Source: Butyrivibrio sp. AE2015 (GTDB taxonomy: Bacteria; Bacillota; Clostridia; Lachnospirales; Lachnospiraceae). Taken from it: a DNA stretch of 36,173 nt. The translations under genes were made by a program, and so were the position numbers. Positions 15,693 through 25,024 of this stretch are shown in pieces. The first letter of the stretch is position 1. Every line of letters starts with the position of its first letter. Under the pieces are notes generated by a model, which saw only the letters and a program-made list of their open reading frames with translations, was not told the DNA's origin and ran no database searches. The DNA lies in NCBI RefSeq assembly GCF_000420825.1, contig NZ_ATVR01000035.1, positions 1 to 36,173 of the forward strand, given 5' to 3'.

Positions 15693-16787
15693 ATGAAGAT
15701 AGTTTTAGAACACTTAACTAAGAGATTCCCTAATAGGAACAAAAAAATAAAGGACGATGTAATTGCCGTAAATGACTTCAATTTTACTATTCCTGACGGC
15801 AAACTCATCGGACTTTTAGGGCCATCCGGTTGTGGAAAAAGTACAGCCCTTAATCTTATTTGTGGACTTGAGAAACCTTCAGAAGGAAAAATTTTCTTTG
15901 GTGAGAGAGATGTTACAGAGCTTGCTCCTGAAAAGAGAGGCGTAGGTCTTGTATTCCAGAACTATGCTCTTTATCCACATCTTACTGTCTATGAAAACAT
16001 TAAATTCCCCCTTGAAAATTTCAGAGGCGATAAGAAGCTTACCAAGGAAGAAATGGATGCCAAGGTAAAAGAGGCAGCAAAACTTGTTCAGATCGAAGAA
16101 CTGATGGACAGACGTCCAAACGAGATGTCAGGTGGTCAGCAGCAGAGAGTTGCTATTGCGAGAGCTCTTGTAAAGATGCCGCAGGTTCTTTTGCTTGATG
16201 AGCCCCTTTCAAACCTTGATGCAAGACTTAGACTCCAGACAAGAGAAGAGCTTAAGAGGATCCAGCTTGAAACAGGTATTACAACTGTATTTGTAACCCA
16301 TGACCAGGAAGAGGCCATGAGTATTTCAGATATGATCGTTGTTATGAAGGCCGGTGTTCTTCAGCAGATGGGAAAACCTCAGGATATTTATGATGATCCT
16401 GATAACCTTTTTGTCGCAAGCTTTCTTGGAACACCTCAGATAAATGTTTTCAAAGGAAAGGTCAAAGATGGCAAGGTTTATATTGGAGAGGCCCCTGTTC
16501 TTGATGCAAATGGCGTAAAAGACGGTGACGTCTATGTTGCCATAAGACCTGAAGGATTTATCCTTGATGAGAATGGAACTTTTGCCTGTGATTATGTGAA
16601 CCGCGAGATAATGGGCAGAGATACAAGCCTTATCGTTTCACATCCTGATTTTACCGGTGAAAAGATAAGAGGAATTATATCATCTGACGATGAAGTTAAG
16701 ATTGATGACGGCAAAGTCAGATTTTCACTTAAACCAAACAAAGTATTTATTTTTGATGGAAATTCAGAAGAGAGGATAAGGCTATGA
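15693..16787 (+). CDS. Carbohydrate ABC transporter ATPase (MsmK/UgpC type)
   Basis: A 364-residue cytoplasmic ATPase that powers the adjacent permeases. Walker A GPSGCGKST is at residues 43-51, the signature MSGGQQQR at 146-153, and Walker B VLLLDEP ends at about 172. A C-terminal TOBE/OB regulatory domain (about 240-364) is typical of sugar importer ATPases. The ribosome binding site is GGAGGAGGAG. Its end overlaps the next gene by 4 bases. The imported substrate is not evident; no glycosidase or sugar kinase is next to the cluster. Confidence 0.92.
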   Translation: MKIVLEHLTKRFPNRNKKIKDDVIAVNDFNFTIPDGKLIGLLGPSGCGKSTALNLICGLEKPSEGKIFFGERDVTELAPEKRGVGLVFQNYALYPHLTVYENIKFPLENFRGDKKLTKEEMDAKVKEAAKLVQIEELMDRRPNEMSGGQQQRVAIARALVKMPQVLLLDEPLSNLDARLRLQTREELKRIQLETGITTVFVTHDQEEAMSISDMIVVMKAGVLQQMGKPQDIYDDPDNLFVASFLGTPQINVFKGKVKDGKVYIGEAPVLDANGVKDGDVYVAIRPEGFILDENGTFACDYVNREIMGRDTSLIVSHPDFTGEKIRGIISSDDEVKIDDGKVRFSLKPNKVFIFDGNSEERIRL

Positions 16788-17674
16788 AGAAAAACCTGAC
16801 TGCATGGCTTTGTCTTTTGCCTGCAATTTTGTTTTTGGGTATATTTATGGTTTACCCTTTATTTGATGTATTGGTCTATTCATTTGAAGAAGGCTATAAC
16901 TTTGCATCTCAGAGCTTCTGGGGAACAGGACTCTACAACTATTCATATGTACTCCACGACCCATTTTTTATCCAGGCTCTGAAAAATACTTTTATTATAG
17001 TAATAATTACGGTTCCGCTTTCTACCGGAATCGCTCTTTTAATTTCCCTTGAACTTAGCCAGATAAAGGCTTTGAGGGATTTCTTTCAGACAGTTTATTT
17101 CCTTCCCTACGTTACAAACACCTTGGCTGTAGGACTGGTATTTATGATCCTCTTTAAAAAGACTGCTTATTCCGACGGACTTATATCCATCCTGATACAG
17201 TTTTTTGGCGGCCCTTCTGTTGACTTTATTGACGGCCCTTATGCGGCAAAAATGTTTGTTATGTGTTTTTACACAATATGGATCGTAATGCCCTTTAAGA
17301 TACTGATCCTCACAAGTGCTCTCGCATCAGTAAATGAGATGTACTACAAGGCAGCAGTTGTTGATGACACACCAAAGTGGAGAATATTCTACAAGATTAC
17401 ACTCCCTATGATATCCCCTATGGTTTTCTATCTGGTAATAACAGGATTTATCGGCGCTTTCAAGGCATACAGCGATGAGGTAGCTCTTTTTGGAACTGAC
17501 CTTAATGCTGCAGGAATGAACACGATAGTTGGCTACGTATATGACATGCTCTATGGAAACAGCGGTGGCTATCCATCATATGCATCAGCTGCGGCACTCA
17601 TTCTTTTTGCCATAGTATTTACAATTACAACCATAAATCTCATGGTTAGTAGAAAGACGGTGTACTATCAATGA
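16784..17674 (+). CDS. Sugar-type ABC transporter permease (MalF/UgpA family)
   Basis: A 296-residue inner membrane protein with six predicted helices. The cytoplasmic coupling loop reads YYKAAVVDDTPKWRIFYKITLP, which fits the EAA motif, but the usual glycine after Asp is another Asp. It forms a heterodimer with the next gene product and contacts the ATPase. It overlaps both neighbours by 4 bases. Confidence 0.9.
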   Translation: MKKNLTAWLCLLPAILFLGIFMVYPLFDVLVYSFEEGYNFASQSFWGTGLYNYSYVLHDPFFIQALKNTFIIVIITVPLSTGIALLISLELSQIKALRDFFQTVYFLPYVTNTLAVGLVFMILFKKTAYSDGLISILIQFFGGPSVDFIDGPYAAKMFVMCFYTIWIVMPFKILILTSALASVNEMYYKAAVVDDTPKWRIFYKITLPMISPMVFYLVITGFIGAFKAYSDEVALFGTDLNAAGMNTIVGYVYDMLYGNSGGYPSYASAAALILFAIVFTITTINLMVSRKTVYYQ

Positions 17675-18501
17675 AAAATAAAACCAGAAATGTGATAATT
17701 TATGCTCTTCTTTCAATTTGGGCTATCATAGTGCTGTTTCCTTTTTACTGGATGATACTTACTTCCATAAAAAGCTACAGCTCATACAATTCTGAATATG
17801 TTCCAAAGTTCATAGCTCTGAGCCCTACTGTTGAGAACTATGTAACAGCATTTACCGCGGTTCCACTGGCGAAGTATTTCTTTAATACTATTGTCTTCAC
17901 AGTTGTTACCACAGGCATGATGCTGGTTGTGGTGGTACTTTCGGCATTTGCCTTTGCAAGACTTGATTTTAAGGGAAAAGACCTTTTGTTTTCTCTTTTC
18001 CTTTCTCTTATGATGATTCCAAATGAACTTGTTATCATCACAAACTTCGTTACTATCACAAATTTAAATATGAGGAACACCTTCTCGGGACTTATACTCC
18101 CGTCTGTTACTTCAGTCTTTTACATATATCTTTTAAAAGAGAATTTTGAGCAGATACCTGAAAACCTCTATAAGGCAGCAAAGGTAGACGGAACTTCGGA
18201 TTTCAGATATCTTTTCAGGGTCATGATCCCGATTTCCAAGCCTACGATAGTTACCATAACTATCCTTAAGGTCATTGAGTGCTGGAATTCTTACGTATGG
18301 CCAAGGCTTATTACTGATGATCAGAATTACTTCCTCGTTTCCAATGGAATTCAGGAGATCAGGGAAAACGGCTTTGGGCGAGAGAACGTGCCGGCAATGA
18401 TGGCAGCAGTAGTTGTAATATCTGTGCCGCTCGTTGTCCTGTTCCTTGTTTTCAGAGATAAGATCATGGAAGGAGTTGCCCGCGGGGGAACTAAAGGATG
18501 A
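17671..18501 (+). CDS. Sugar-type ABC transporter permease (MalG/UgpE family)
   Basis: A 276-residue membrane protein with six predicted helices. The EAA loop is canonical (LYKAAKVDGTSDFRYLF, then IPISKP). It is the second permease of the importer and starts within the stop of the first (ATGA). The binding protein follows directly. Confidence 0.9.
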   Translation: MKNKTRNVIIYALLSIWAIIVLFPFYWMILTSIKSYSSYNSEYVPKFIALSPTVENYVTAFTAVPLAKYFFNTIVFTVVTTGMMLVVVVLSAFAFARLDFKGKDLLFSLFLSLMMIPNELVIITNFVTITNLNMRNTFSGLILPSVTSVFYIYLLKENFEQIPENLYKAAKVDGTSDFRYLFRVMIPISKPTIVTITILKVIECWNSYVWPRLITDDQNYFLVSNGIQEIRENGFGRENVPAMMAAVVVISVPLVVLFLVFRDKIMEGVARGGTKG

Positions 18502-18508
18502 CGTTACT

Positions 18509-20104
18509 ATGACTATAAATGTGAAACCGATACTTTTTACTATATTTGCTACACTAGTGCTGACGGGATGTCACGGATCTAAGGGGAGTAATGAATTTAA
18601 TATCCCTGAAACCTTTGATGAGTCCAAGAATATAGAAATAACATTTTGGGCAAAAAATGATACAAATAAGACCCAGACAGCGATATACAATAAAGCAATT
18701 GAGGATTTTGAAAAGATATATCCAAATATCACTGTAAATATGAGGCTGTATACCGATTATGGCAAGATATATAACGATGTAATTACTAATATATCTACTA
18801 ATACAACACCGAATGTCTGCATCACATATCCTGATCATATTGCAACATATATGACCGGAAGTAATACGGTGGTGCCGCTTGATGGCTTATTTGCAGATGA
18901 GAGATATGGACTAGGCGGAAGTGAAGTTAAGTTTGACTCGGTGAGAGCTGATGAGATCGTGCCGGAGTTTTTGGATGAGTGCATGATCGGGGATCAGCAC
19001 TATGCAATCCCCTATATGAGATCTACTGAGGCCTGCTATGTGAATAAGACTTATGTAGAAGCCCTTGGATACGAGCTTCCTGAGACACTTACCTGGGATT
19101 TTGTGTGGGAAGTTTCAGAGAAAGCCATGGAAAAAAATGCAGATGGAACCTTTAAGATAAACGGGCAGCAGGTAATGATCCCATTTATCTATAAGTCAAC
19201 AGACAATATGATGATCCAGAGCCTTAAGCAGCTTGGAGCAGATTATTCAGACGCAGATGGGAACATTTTACTTTTTAATGACAGCACGAGAGAAATTCTC
19301 AGAACTATAGCAGAGCATACAAAGAACGGCGCTTTTTCCACATTTAAGATCTCGGGATATCCTGCAAACTTCTTAAACGCCGGACAGTGCATATTTGCTA
19401 TTGATTCAACAGCAGGTGCAACCTGGATGGGAAGCGATGCTCCACTTGTTGATATTGCTGAAGATAAGCTCGTAGATTTTGAAACAAAAGTCATGACTAT
19501 TCCTCAGTATGACCCGTCTAATCCCAAGATGATATCACAGGGACCATCAGTGTGCGTCTTTAATAAGGCAGATTCACAGGAAGTTCTTGCTTCGTGGCTT
19601 TTTGCGCAATATCTTTTGACCAATGATGTACAGATCGCTTACTCAGAGACAGAAGGATACGTTCCTGTTACATTAAAGGCCCAGAATGCACCTGAATATC
19701 AGGACTATATTGCCAAGGCCGGGACTGATGACAATGAGCATTATCAGGTAAAAATAGATGCTGCGAAGCTCCTTATGAACAACACTGAGAACACTTTTGT
19801 CACACCGGTGTTTAATGGCTCCACATCTGTAAGAGACGCGGCAGGACAGCTTATAGAAAATGTTACCAAAGCGGTTCGAAGAAAGAAAACAGTCGATGAT
19901 AAATTTATTGATGACCTCTATGAGGAAGTGAAATCTCTTTATCATCTTGATCAGGGAAGCACAGGCGCTGCAAATAGCGGCCAGAAAAAGGATCTTGTGC
20001 CACTTCCTTTTGAATCTGTGGCGTTTTTAAGTCTGCTTGTAATTGCCTGGATTCTTATAGGAATTTTTGCCTTAAAAGATAAAATAAAGAATAAAACCAA
20101 ATAA
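18509..20104 (+). CDS. ABC transporter substrate-binding lipoprotein with C-terminal membrane helix
   Basis: About 531 residues from ATG 18509 (AAAGGA ribosome binding site). A signal peptide ends in LVLTGC with lipidated Cys21. Residues about 35-480 form a family-1-like extracellular solute-binding domain (NIEITFWAKND at the start, WMGSDAPLVDI midway). Unusually, the C-terminus carries another hydrophobic helix (FLSLLVIAWILIGIFAL) and a lysine-rich end, so the protein may be held at both ends. It is the last gene of the importer. A start further upstream (18434) would run inside the permease gene and is rejected. Confidence 0.88.
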   Translation: MTINVKPILFTIFATLVLTGCHGSKGSNEFNIPETFDESKNIEITFWAKNDTNKTQTAIYNKAIEDFEKIYPNITVNMRLYTDYGKIYNDVITNISTNTTPNVCITYPDHIATYMTGSNTVVPLDGLFADERYGLGGSEVKFDSVRADEIVPEFLDECMIGDQHYAIPYMRSTEACYVNKTYVEALGYELPETLTWDFVWEVSEKAMEKNADGTFKINGQQVMIPFIYKSTDNMMIQSLKQLGADYSDADGNILLFNDSTREILRTIAEHTKNGAFSTFKISGYPANFLNAGQCIFAIDSTAGATWMGSDAPLVDIAEDKLVDFETKVMTIPQYDPSNPKMISQGPSVCVFNKADSQEVLASWLFAQYLLTNDVQIAYSETEGYVPVTLKAQNAPEYQDYIAKAGTDDNEHYQVKIDAAKLLMNNTENTFVTPVFNGSTSVRDAAGQLIENVTKAVRRKKTVDDKFIDDLYEEVKSLYHLDQGSTGAANSGQKKDLVPLPFESVAFLSLLVIAWILIGIFALKDKIKNKTK

Positions 20105-20108
20105 GTGT

Positions 20109-20136
20109 TTGTATTTTATTTATTATTTAGTATAAT
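20109..20136 (+). promoter_or_regulatory. Predicted SigA promoter of the Ala/Glu-rich lipoprotein
   Basis: TTGTAT (20109-20114), 16 bases, then a perfect TATAAT (20131-20136). The leader includes a 7-bp hairpin (AGACATC/GATGTCT, 20156-20176). Confidence 0.6.
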
Positions 20137-20203
20137 TTCCTTGTTTGGTATTGTTAGACATCAATAGTAGATGTCTCATAACTTTTTTATATGGAGGGAT
20201 ATT

Positions 20204-21010
20204 ATGAAAAAGACATTGGCAGTAGTTTTAACAATGGGTCTTGCTCTTTCATTCGTAGGATGTGGAAGCAAGGCAGCTACAGAGACTGCAGAGACAGCAA
20301 CAGAGGCTGTATCAGAGGCAGTTGAGACAGCAACAGAAGCTGCATCAGAGGCAGCTGCAGAAGCAGTATCAGAGGCAGCAGAGGCAGTAGCAGATGATGC
20401 TAAGTCAGAAGGCGTTATGACATACGCTGAGTTCGCAGCAGCAGAGCTTGAGACAGAGGTTGTAGTTGAGACTTATGTACAGGCTAAGCAGTCATGGTGG
20501 GAAGACAAGGCAACATTCTACACACAGGATCAGGACGGTGCTTACTTTATCTATGAGATGGCTTGCTCAGAGGATGATTACAACAAGCTTACACCTGGAA
20601 CAAAGATCAAGGTTACTGGTGTTAAGTCTGAGTGGTCTGGTGAAGTAGAGATCGTTGACGCAACATACGAGATCGAGGAAGGTAACTTTGTAGCAGAAGT
20701 TAAGGATGCTACAGATCTTCTTGGCAAGGATGAGCTCATTGACCTTCAGAACCAGCTTGTATCTTTCAAGGATATGACAGTTGAGTCTGTTGCATTCAAG
20801 AACGAGCAGCCTGGAGATGACATCTATGTTACTCTTTCAAAGGATGGAGCAAGCTATGATTTCTGCCTTGAGTACTACTTAAATGGTAGCGACGAAGAGT
20901 TCTACAACCTTGTAAGTGGTCTTGAAGCAGGCACAGTAGTTGATGTTGAAGGATTCCTTTACTGGTACGAAGGTGCTAACCCACACATCACAAAGGTTAC
21001 AGTTAAATAA
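20204..21010 (+). CDS. Lipoprotein with Ala/Glu-rich stalk and OB-fold-like domain
   Basis: 268 residues. The signal peptide ends FVGC with lipidated Cys20. Residues about 22-75 are a low-complexity stalk of Ala, Glu and Thr repeats (TETAETATEAVSEAVETATE). The rest (GVMTYAEFAAAEL, then two similar halves, GTKIKVTGVKSEW and GTVVDVEGFLYWYEG) looks like a beta-barrel OB-fold, possibly duplicated. Codon use is strongly biased to a few codons, as in highly expressed genes. It has its own promoter and a strong terminator, so it is a single-gene unit. Ligand unknown. Confidence 0.75.
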   Translation: MKKTLAVVLTMGLALSFVGCGSKAATETAETATEAVSEAVETATEAASEAAAEAVSEAAEAVADDAKSEGVMTYAEFAAAELETEVVVETYVQAKQSWWEDKATFYTQDQDGAYFIYEMACSEDDYNKLTPGTKIKVTGVKSEWSGEVEIVDATYEIEEGNFVAEVKDATDLLGKDELIDLQNQLVSFKDMTVESVAFKNEQPGDDIYVTLSKDGASYDFCLEYYLNGSDEEFYNLVSGLEAGTVVDVEGFLYWYEGANPHITKVTVK

Positions 21011-21030
21011 TTTTGCTTTAGTAAATAATG

Positions 21031-21058
21031 CCCCACAGCGTATGCTGTGGGGTTTTTT
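21031..21058 (+). terminator. Strong intrinsic terminator of the lipoprotein gene
   Basis: A perfect 9-bp stem (CCCCACAGC/GCTGTGGGG) with a GTAT loop, followed by TTTTTT. Confidence 0.95.
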
Positions 21059-21110
21059 CATTTTATGATATACTTATTCTGACTGGAGATATTACTGAAA
21101 GGGACATGTG

Positions 21111-21914
21111 ATGATAAAAGAGATACATATAGATACATTGGAAGAGCTGTTGCCTCTTTTGACAGAGCAGGAGTACAGGCCGGATCTTGACAGGAACAGA
21201 AGTCCATACGTATATCGTGGAATGTCGGATTCATCCTTCAAGATGTATACGAGCCTTAGCAGAAACTGTAAGGGCCTTCAAAAGCAGCTTGAGCCTGCAA
21301 TACTTGAAAACTTTGCCAAATATGCCATAAATGATGAGCCTTCAATAGGCCATTCCGTTTGGAGACAGATGATCCTCGGGCAGCACTACGGGCTTCCCAC
21401 AAGGCTTCTTGACTGGACTCAGTCAGCGCTTGTTGGACTTAACTTTGCTACTACAGAAGAGAATCTTGAAGAAATGGACAAGCATGACTGTATGGTCTGG
21501 AGAATCAATATGTCAGAACTTGTTGATCACCTTCCTGAACCTTACAAGTACGCAGTAAACAGGAAGCATTCGACCATTTTTACTGTGGACATGTTAAAAG
21601 AACTGACGGGAAACAGCTTGAAACAGTATGATACTGATATGGGCGATTCCTCAATGGTAATAATCGAGCCCCCATCACTTAATCAGAGAATCATAAACCA
21701 GCATTCATTCTTCGCCGTAGTGCCGACGGGAATCACAGATATTGAAAAGTTCCTTTCGGACAACACAGAAGATACTGTCAAATACATTATTGATAAAAAA
21801 CTCAGATGGCGCGTCAGAGATATGCTCGATCAGCTTAATATGAGTGAGCGTATTGTTTATCCCGGACTGGAAGGCCTTTCCAAGTGGATTGCCCGCCATT
21901 ATTATGTAAAATAA
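21111..21914 (+). CDS. FRG-domain protein
   Basis: 267 residues. The FRG signature is clear: YVYRGMSDSSFKMYTSLSRN (about 33-52) and GQHYGLPTRLLDWTQSALVG (about 86-105). FRG domains are widespread, often in mobile or defence settings, but no biochemical role is established that can be read from this sequence. The start is ATG 21111 after GAAAGGGA; a GTG at 21108 is less well placed. A NUDIX hydrolase gene follows 18 bases downstream, so the two are probably co-expressed. Confidence 0.85.
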   Translation: MIKEIHIDTLEELLPLLTEQEYRPDLDRNRSPYVYRGMSDSSFKMYTSLSRNCKGLQKQLEPAILENFAKYAINDEPSIGHSVWRQMILGQHYGLPTRLLDWTQSALVGLNFATTEENLEEMDKHDCMVWRINMSELVDHLPEPYKYAVNRKHSTIFTVDMLKELTGNSLKQYDTDMGDSSMVIIEPPSLNQRIINQHSFFAVVPTGITDIEKFLSDNTEDTVKYIIDKKLRWRVRDMLDQLNMSERIVYPGLEGLSKWIARHYYVK

Positions 21915-21932
21915 ATTAAAGAGAGAATTGCC

Positions 21933-22592
21933 ATGAGTGGATATAACATTAAAAAAGACCAGGTAGAAACAGTACTGGATAAAAAGTTTTTGAGATTATA
22001 CGATCTGCATTATGAAGAGGGAAGACATTATTTCGATGCTTCCAGAAGACCTGTTGAAGAGCTTGCTGCTTCCATGACGGAGGAAGAATTTAAAAAAATG
22101 ATCCCTGATGCGGTAAGCTGTTTTGTAATAATAGAGAAAGAGGGAAAGGAGCCGGAGCTTCTTTTATCCTATGAATACAGATACCCTGCAGGAAGATTTC
22201 TTTTGGGAGTTCCTGCAGGACTGGTTGATCCGGAAGATAAGGCAAAAGAGAACCCTCTCCTTGAAACAGCAAAAAGAGAAATTTTTGAAGAGACAGGAAT
22301 AACAGTCAGGGGTGACATAGACAAAATGTCAGTTGTGAACCCGCTTGTTTTCAGTACTCCTGGAATGACAGATGAGAGTAACGGCCTTGTTTCAGTAGTT
22401 TTGCGTGATCCTGACTTATCTAAAATGACTCAGGACGGAGCATTGGGACAGGAATGTTTTGACGGATTTGTTTTTGTCACAAAAGAAAAAGCGCGTAAAC
22501 TCTTAAAAGACGGAGTTGATGATAACGGACATTTTTATTCAGTTTATACATGGGCAGCACTGATGTATTTTTTGTCTGACATGTGGAAATAA
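21933..22592 (+). CDS. NUDIX hydrolase, ADP-ribose-pyrophosphatase-like
   Basis: A 219-residue enzyme that should cleave a nucleoside diphosphate linked to another group. The NUDIX box lies at about 96-123 (GLVDPEDKAKENPLL, then ETAKREIFEETGI). REIFEETG is intact, while the region before it is longer than the canonical spacing. Nearby EYRYPAGRFLLGVPAG resembles ADP-sugar pyrophosphatases. The substrate is inferred only. It is adjacent to the FRG-domain gene. Confidence 0.85.
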   Translation: MSGYNIKKDQVETVLDKKFLRLYDLHYEEGRHYFDASRRPVEELAASMTEEEFKKMIPDAVSCFVIIEKEGKEPELLLSYEYRYPAGRFLLGVPAGLVDPEDKAKENPLLETAKREIFEETGITVRGDIDKMSVVNPLVFSTPGMTDESNGLVSVVLRDPDLSKMTQDGALGQECFDGFVFVTKEKARKLLKDGVDDNGHFYSVYTWAALMYFLSDMWK

Positions 22593-22622
22593 TGTCTAAT
22601 TGTTTATGAAAAGAGGGGAATT

Positions 22623-24242
22623 ATGAAAAAGAAATTTTTGGTATTACTGACAAGTTTGGCTTTAGTATCATCTCTGGCTATTGGCTGCGGCAGGCAGGAG
22701 AACGCAGATGGTGCAGCTGATGCTTCATCACAAGAGGAGAGCATTGCAGAGCCTGAAGAAACTGCAAAAGCTTCTATTGAACTTACAGGAACCCTGGATT
22801 TTGGATGGGCAGTTGACCATATTTCAGACGAGGATTTCGGTGAGATGGCCCGGATCCTTGACGACGAGAAAATAGAAGATCTGCCTGGTGACAGCAGATT
22901 CCAGAGAGTCTATGGTGATCTTAGCATGGAAGTCAGCGTGTGGGATCTTCTCAGTGTCGGAGAGGGCAACAAGGACTATAACGACTATGGAACAGTGATC
23001 GTTACAGGATCTGGTAAGACTAAAACAGTTTTCCCTGAAGTAAGACATGGAAGATGTCCCGCTGTAAATGCTGATTTTGATGAAAATACAATGTGGCTTG
23101 TGGGCGAGGCTATTTCAGAAAATGGCGTGTATGCAGAGATTCCGTATCTCTTTACAATTGATTCAGCAGGTGCTGAGATAATTTATGTTGTTGATCCTGT
23201 TCTTGTTCAGAATAAGCTTCTTGAAATGCTTTCTATAGAGTCAGATGACAGCACTATCTCTTTTAACTATGACGGAGATAAGCTCTACAGTATTGAGAAT
23301 CCGGGAAATGTTACAAACATCTGTCTTGGTGATCACATCAGCTACTATTTAAACTCAGGTAATGACCTGATGGTGAAGGTTACTCCTGGTATTAAAGTTT
23401 CAGGAAAAGATGATATCAGCTACGACAACATGCCTACATTTATTGCAACCGTGGTGCCGTCTATGGGTAGCGAGGGTGTATACGACGACTTTGAATTAAA
23501 GGCGCTTTCAGCTCTTTCTTATAACAAAGTTGATCTTGATAATCCAACAGCTCTCGATGATGCTATTTCATCAGCAATATTTAAGTCCAATGCTGGTGTT
23601 TATTACGAAGGCGAGCTTGCTGCAGAAGGCCATATCCTTATGAGCAGTGAAGAAGAGGGGCCTCAGGTTAAAGCCTACGTTCTTGCTATGTATGGCGAGT
23701 ATGAGTTCCAGAACGGAAACTTTGTTAAATGTGCAGGAAGCGGAGCTATTCCGACAGTTATCACGTTTGTCTTGAATGACTCCAAGGAATACACTATCGT
23801 GAGTTATGAAGAGGCTGAAGACGGAAGCGACTTTGTTCCTTCTATCAAGAAGATGTTCCCTGAGGATCTGTGGGCAAGATGCATATCAATTGAAGAAGAT
23901 GATATGAGCGAGCTTGAAAAGATGGAGCGAGGTTACGCTGAAGAGTATGTTGAGAGCATCGGCAGAGAAAATGCAGAGATTGGCGATTATGCCGACTTTG
24001 AGTACACTTATGATGATGCCTATAATGTATCTGAAAAGGCTGCTAATGCTATGCTTGAAGCTCAGAGTACAGATCCTTTGGTCGGAAAATGCCCTATGTG
24101 GTATGGAGACCGCGAGGTTGTGGAAGATGGAATCAGATATATATACAAAAAAGAGTATGATAAGACAGCAAAGAAAGTTATCTTTAGTAAAGTGGAGCAG
24201 GAGTCAGGAAAAGTAGTTGAATCTGCTGAGTACGATGCGTGA
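22623..24242 (+). CDS. Large lipoprotein of unknown function
   Basis: 539 residues. The signal peptide ends AIGC with lipidated Cys22, followed by an acidic linker. No known domain is recognised in the body, which contains GTVIVTGSGKTKTVFPEV and a long acidic C-terminal part. It is exported and membrane-anchored. The LytTR regulator gene begins 32 bases downstream, so the two may be one operon, possibly with the lipoprotein as target or sensor partner. Confidence 0.7.
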   Translation: MKKKFLVLLTSLALVSSLAIGCGRQENADGAADASSQEESIAEPEETAKASIELTGTLDFGWAVDHISDEDFGEMARILDDEKIEDLPGDSRFQRVYGDLSMEVSVWDLLSVGEGNKDYNDYGTVIVTGSGKTKTVFPEVRHGRCPAVNADFDENTMWLVGEAISENGVYAEIPYLFTIDSAGAEIIYVVDPVLVQNKLLEMLSIESDDSTISFNYDGDKLYSIENPGNVTNICLGDHISYYLNSGNDLMVKVTPGIKVSGKDDISYDNMPTFIATVVPSMGSEGVYDDFELKALSALSYNKVDLDNPTALDDAISSAIFKSNAGVYYEGELAAEGHILMSSEEEGPQVKAYVLAMYGEYEFQNGNFVKCAGSGAIPTVITFVLNDSKEYTIVSYEEAEDGSDFVPSIKKMFPEDLWARCISIEEDDMSELEKMERGYAEEYVESIGRENAEIGDYADFEYTYDDAYNVSEKAANAMLEAQSTDPLVGKCPMWYGDREVVEDGIRYIYKKEYDKTAKKVIFSKVEQESGKVVESAEYDA

Positions 24243-24274
24243 TAAAGGGTAAAAAAACATAACTGGGGGATGAA

Positions 24275-24976
24275 ATGTACAGAGTCGCTATATGTGATGA
24301 TGAAAAAAGTTCTGCCGCTGAGGCGGCCGGACTTTTGGAAAAATATAAAAGATCAAAGCCGGGCGTTGAATTTAAGCTGGATATCTTTAACTCATCCATA
24401 GAGCTTTTGGGTGCCATGGAAAAAGAGAGCTATGATATATATCTTTTAGATATATACATTGACAGGATGAATGGCATAGAGATTGCTGAGACCATAAGAA
24501 AACGTGATAGTGGCGGTCAGATTATTTTTATGACTTCTTCCAATGCTTTCTACAAAGAAGCATTCAGAATTCAAGCTGTGCATTATCTGGAAAAACCAAT
24601 CCTTGAGGAAGAATTCTTTTCTGCCATGGACAGAGTCTGTGTTAAAGAGGAAGTAAAGTTCCTTACGGTGAGGGATAGCGGAGAATTAAGCAGGATTCCT
24701 GTGGATGAGATCCTTTATATTCAGTCGGAGGACCATTACAAGAGAATCCTGACGGAGAAAAAGAGCTATTTTGTAAGGAGCACCATGCAGATGCTCATGG
24801 ACGACCTGGGTGATGTGCCATATTTTTATCTTCTTGGTAAAAATGTCATTATCAATTTAAGGAAGGTGCTCAGAATTACTAAGATATCGATCGTTATGGA
24901 AGACGGAACAGAGTTTTCGGTTCCAAGAGGGACCTACAGAGTGATAAGCGAACTTGTTTTGCAGTATAATTTCTAA
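24275..24976 (+). CDS. LytTR-family response regulator
   Basis: 233 residues. The receiver domain (1 to ~118) has acidic DD at 8-9, phosphoacceptor Asp59 in YLLDIYIDRMNG, Thr87 and Lys107. The LytTR DNA-binding domain spans about 130-233 (FLTVRDSGELSRIPVDEILYI, then FSVPRGTYRVI). This is the AgrA/VirR type that binds direct repeats. No histidine kinase is next to it, so its partner must be elsewhere. The ribosome binding site is GGGGGATG. Confidence 0.88.
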   Translation: MYRVAICDDEKSSAAEAAGLLEKYKRSKPGVEFKLDIFNSSIELLGAMEKESYDIYLLDIYIDRMNGIEIAETIRKRDSGGQIIFMTSSNAFYKEAFRIQAVHYLEKPILEEEFFSAMDRVCVKEEVKFLTVRDSGELSRIPVDEILYIQSEDHYKRILTEKKSYFVRSTMQMLMDDLGDVPYFYLLGKNVIINLRKVLRITKISIVMEDGTEFSVPRGTYRVISELVLQYNF

Positions 24977-24984
24977 AATATTCG

Positions 24985-25013
24985 TTGACACTGTCTGAAA
25001 AAGAAAATAAGAT
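24985..25013 (+). promoter_or_regulatory. Predicted SigA promoter of glnA
   Basis: A perfect TTGACA (24985-24990), a 17-base spacer and TAAGAT (25008-25013). The start is expected near 25020, giving a leader of about 75 bases. Confidence 0.7.
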
Positions 25014-25024
25014 TATAACCATAG

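Noticed and set aside
18434..18508. Longer N-terminus of the binding protein
   Set aside because: Would bury the signal peptide inside the protein and overlap the permease gene.
20156..20176. Terminator of the ABC operon
   Set aside because: The 7-bp stem lies downstream of the next gene's promoter and its T-run is offset; more likely a leader hairpin.
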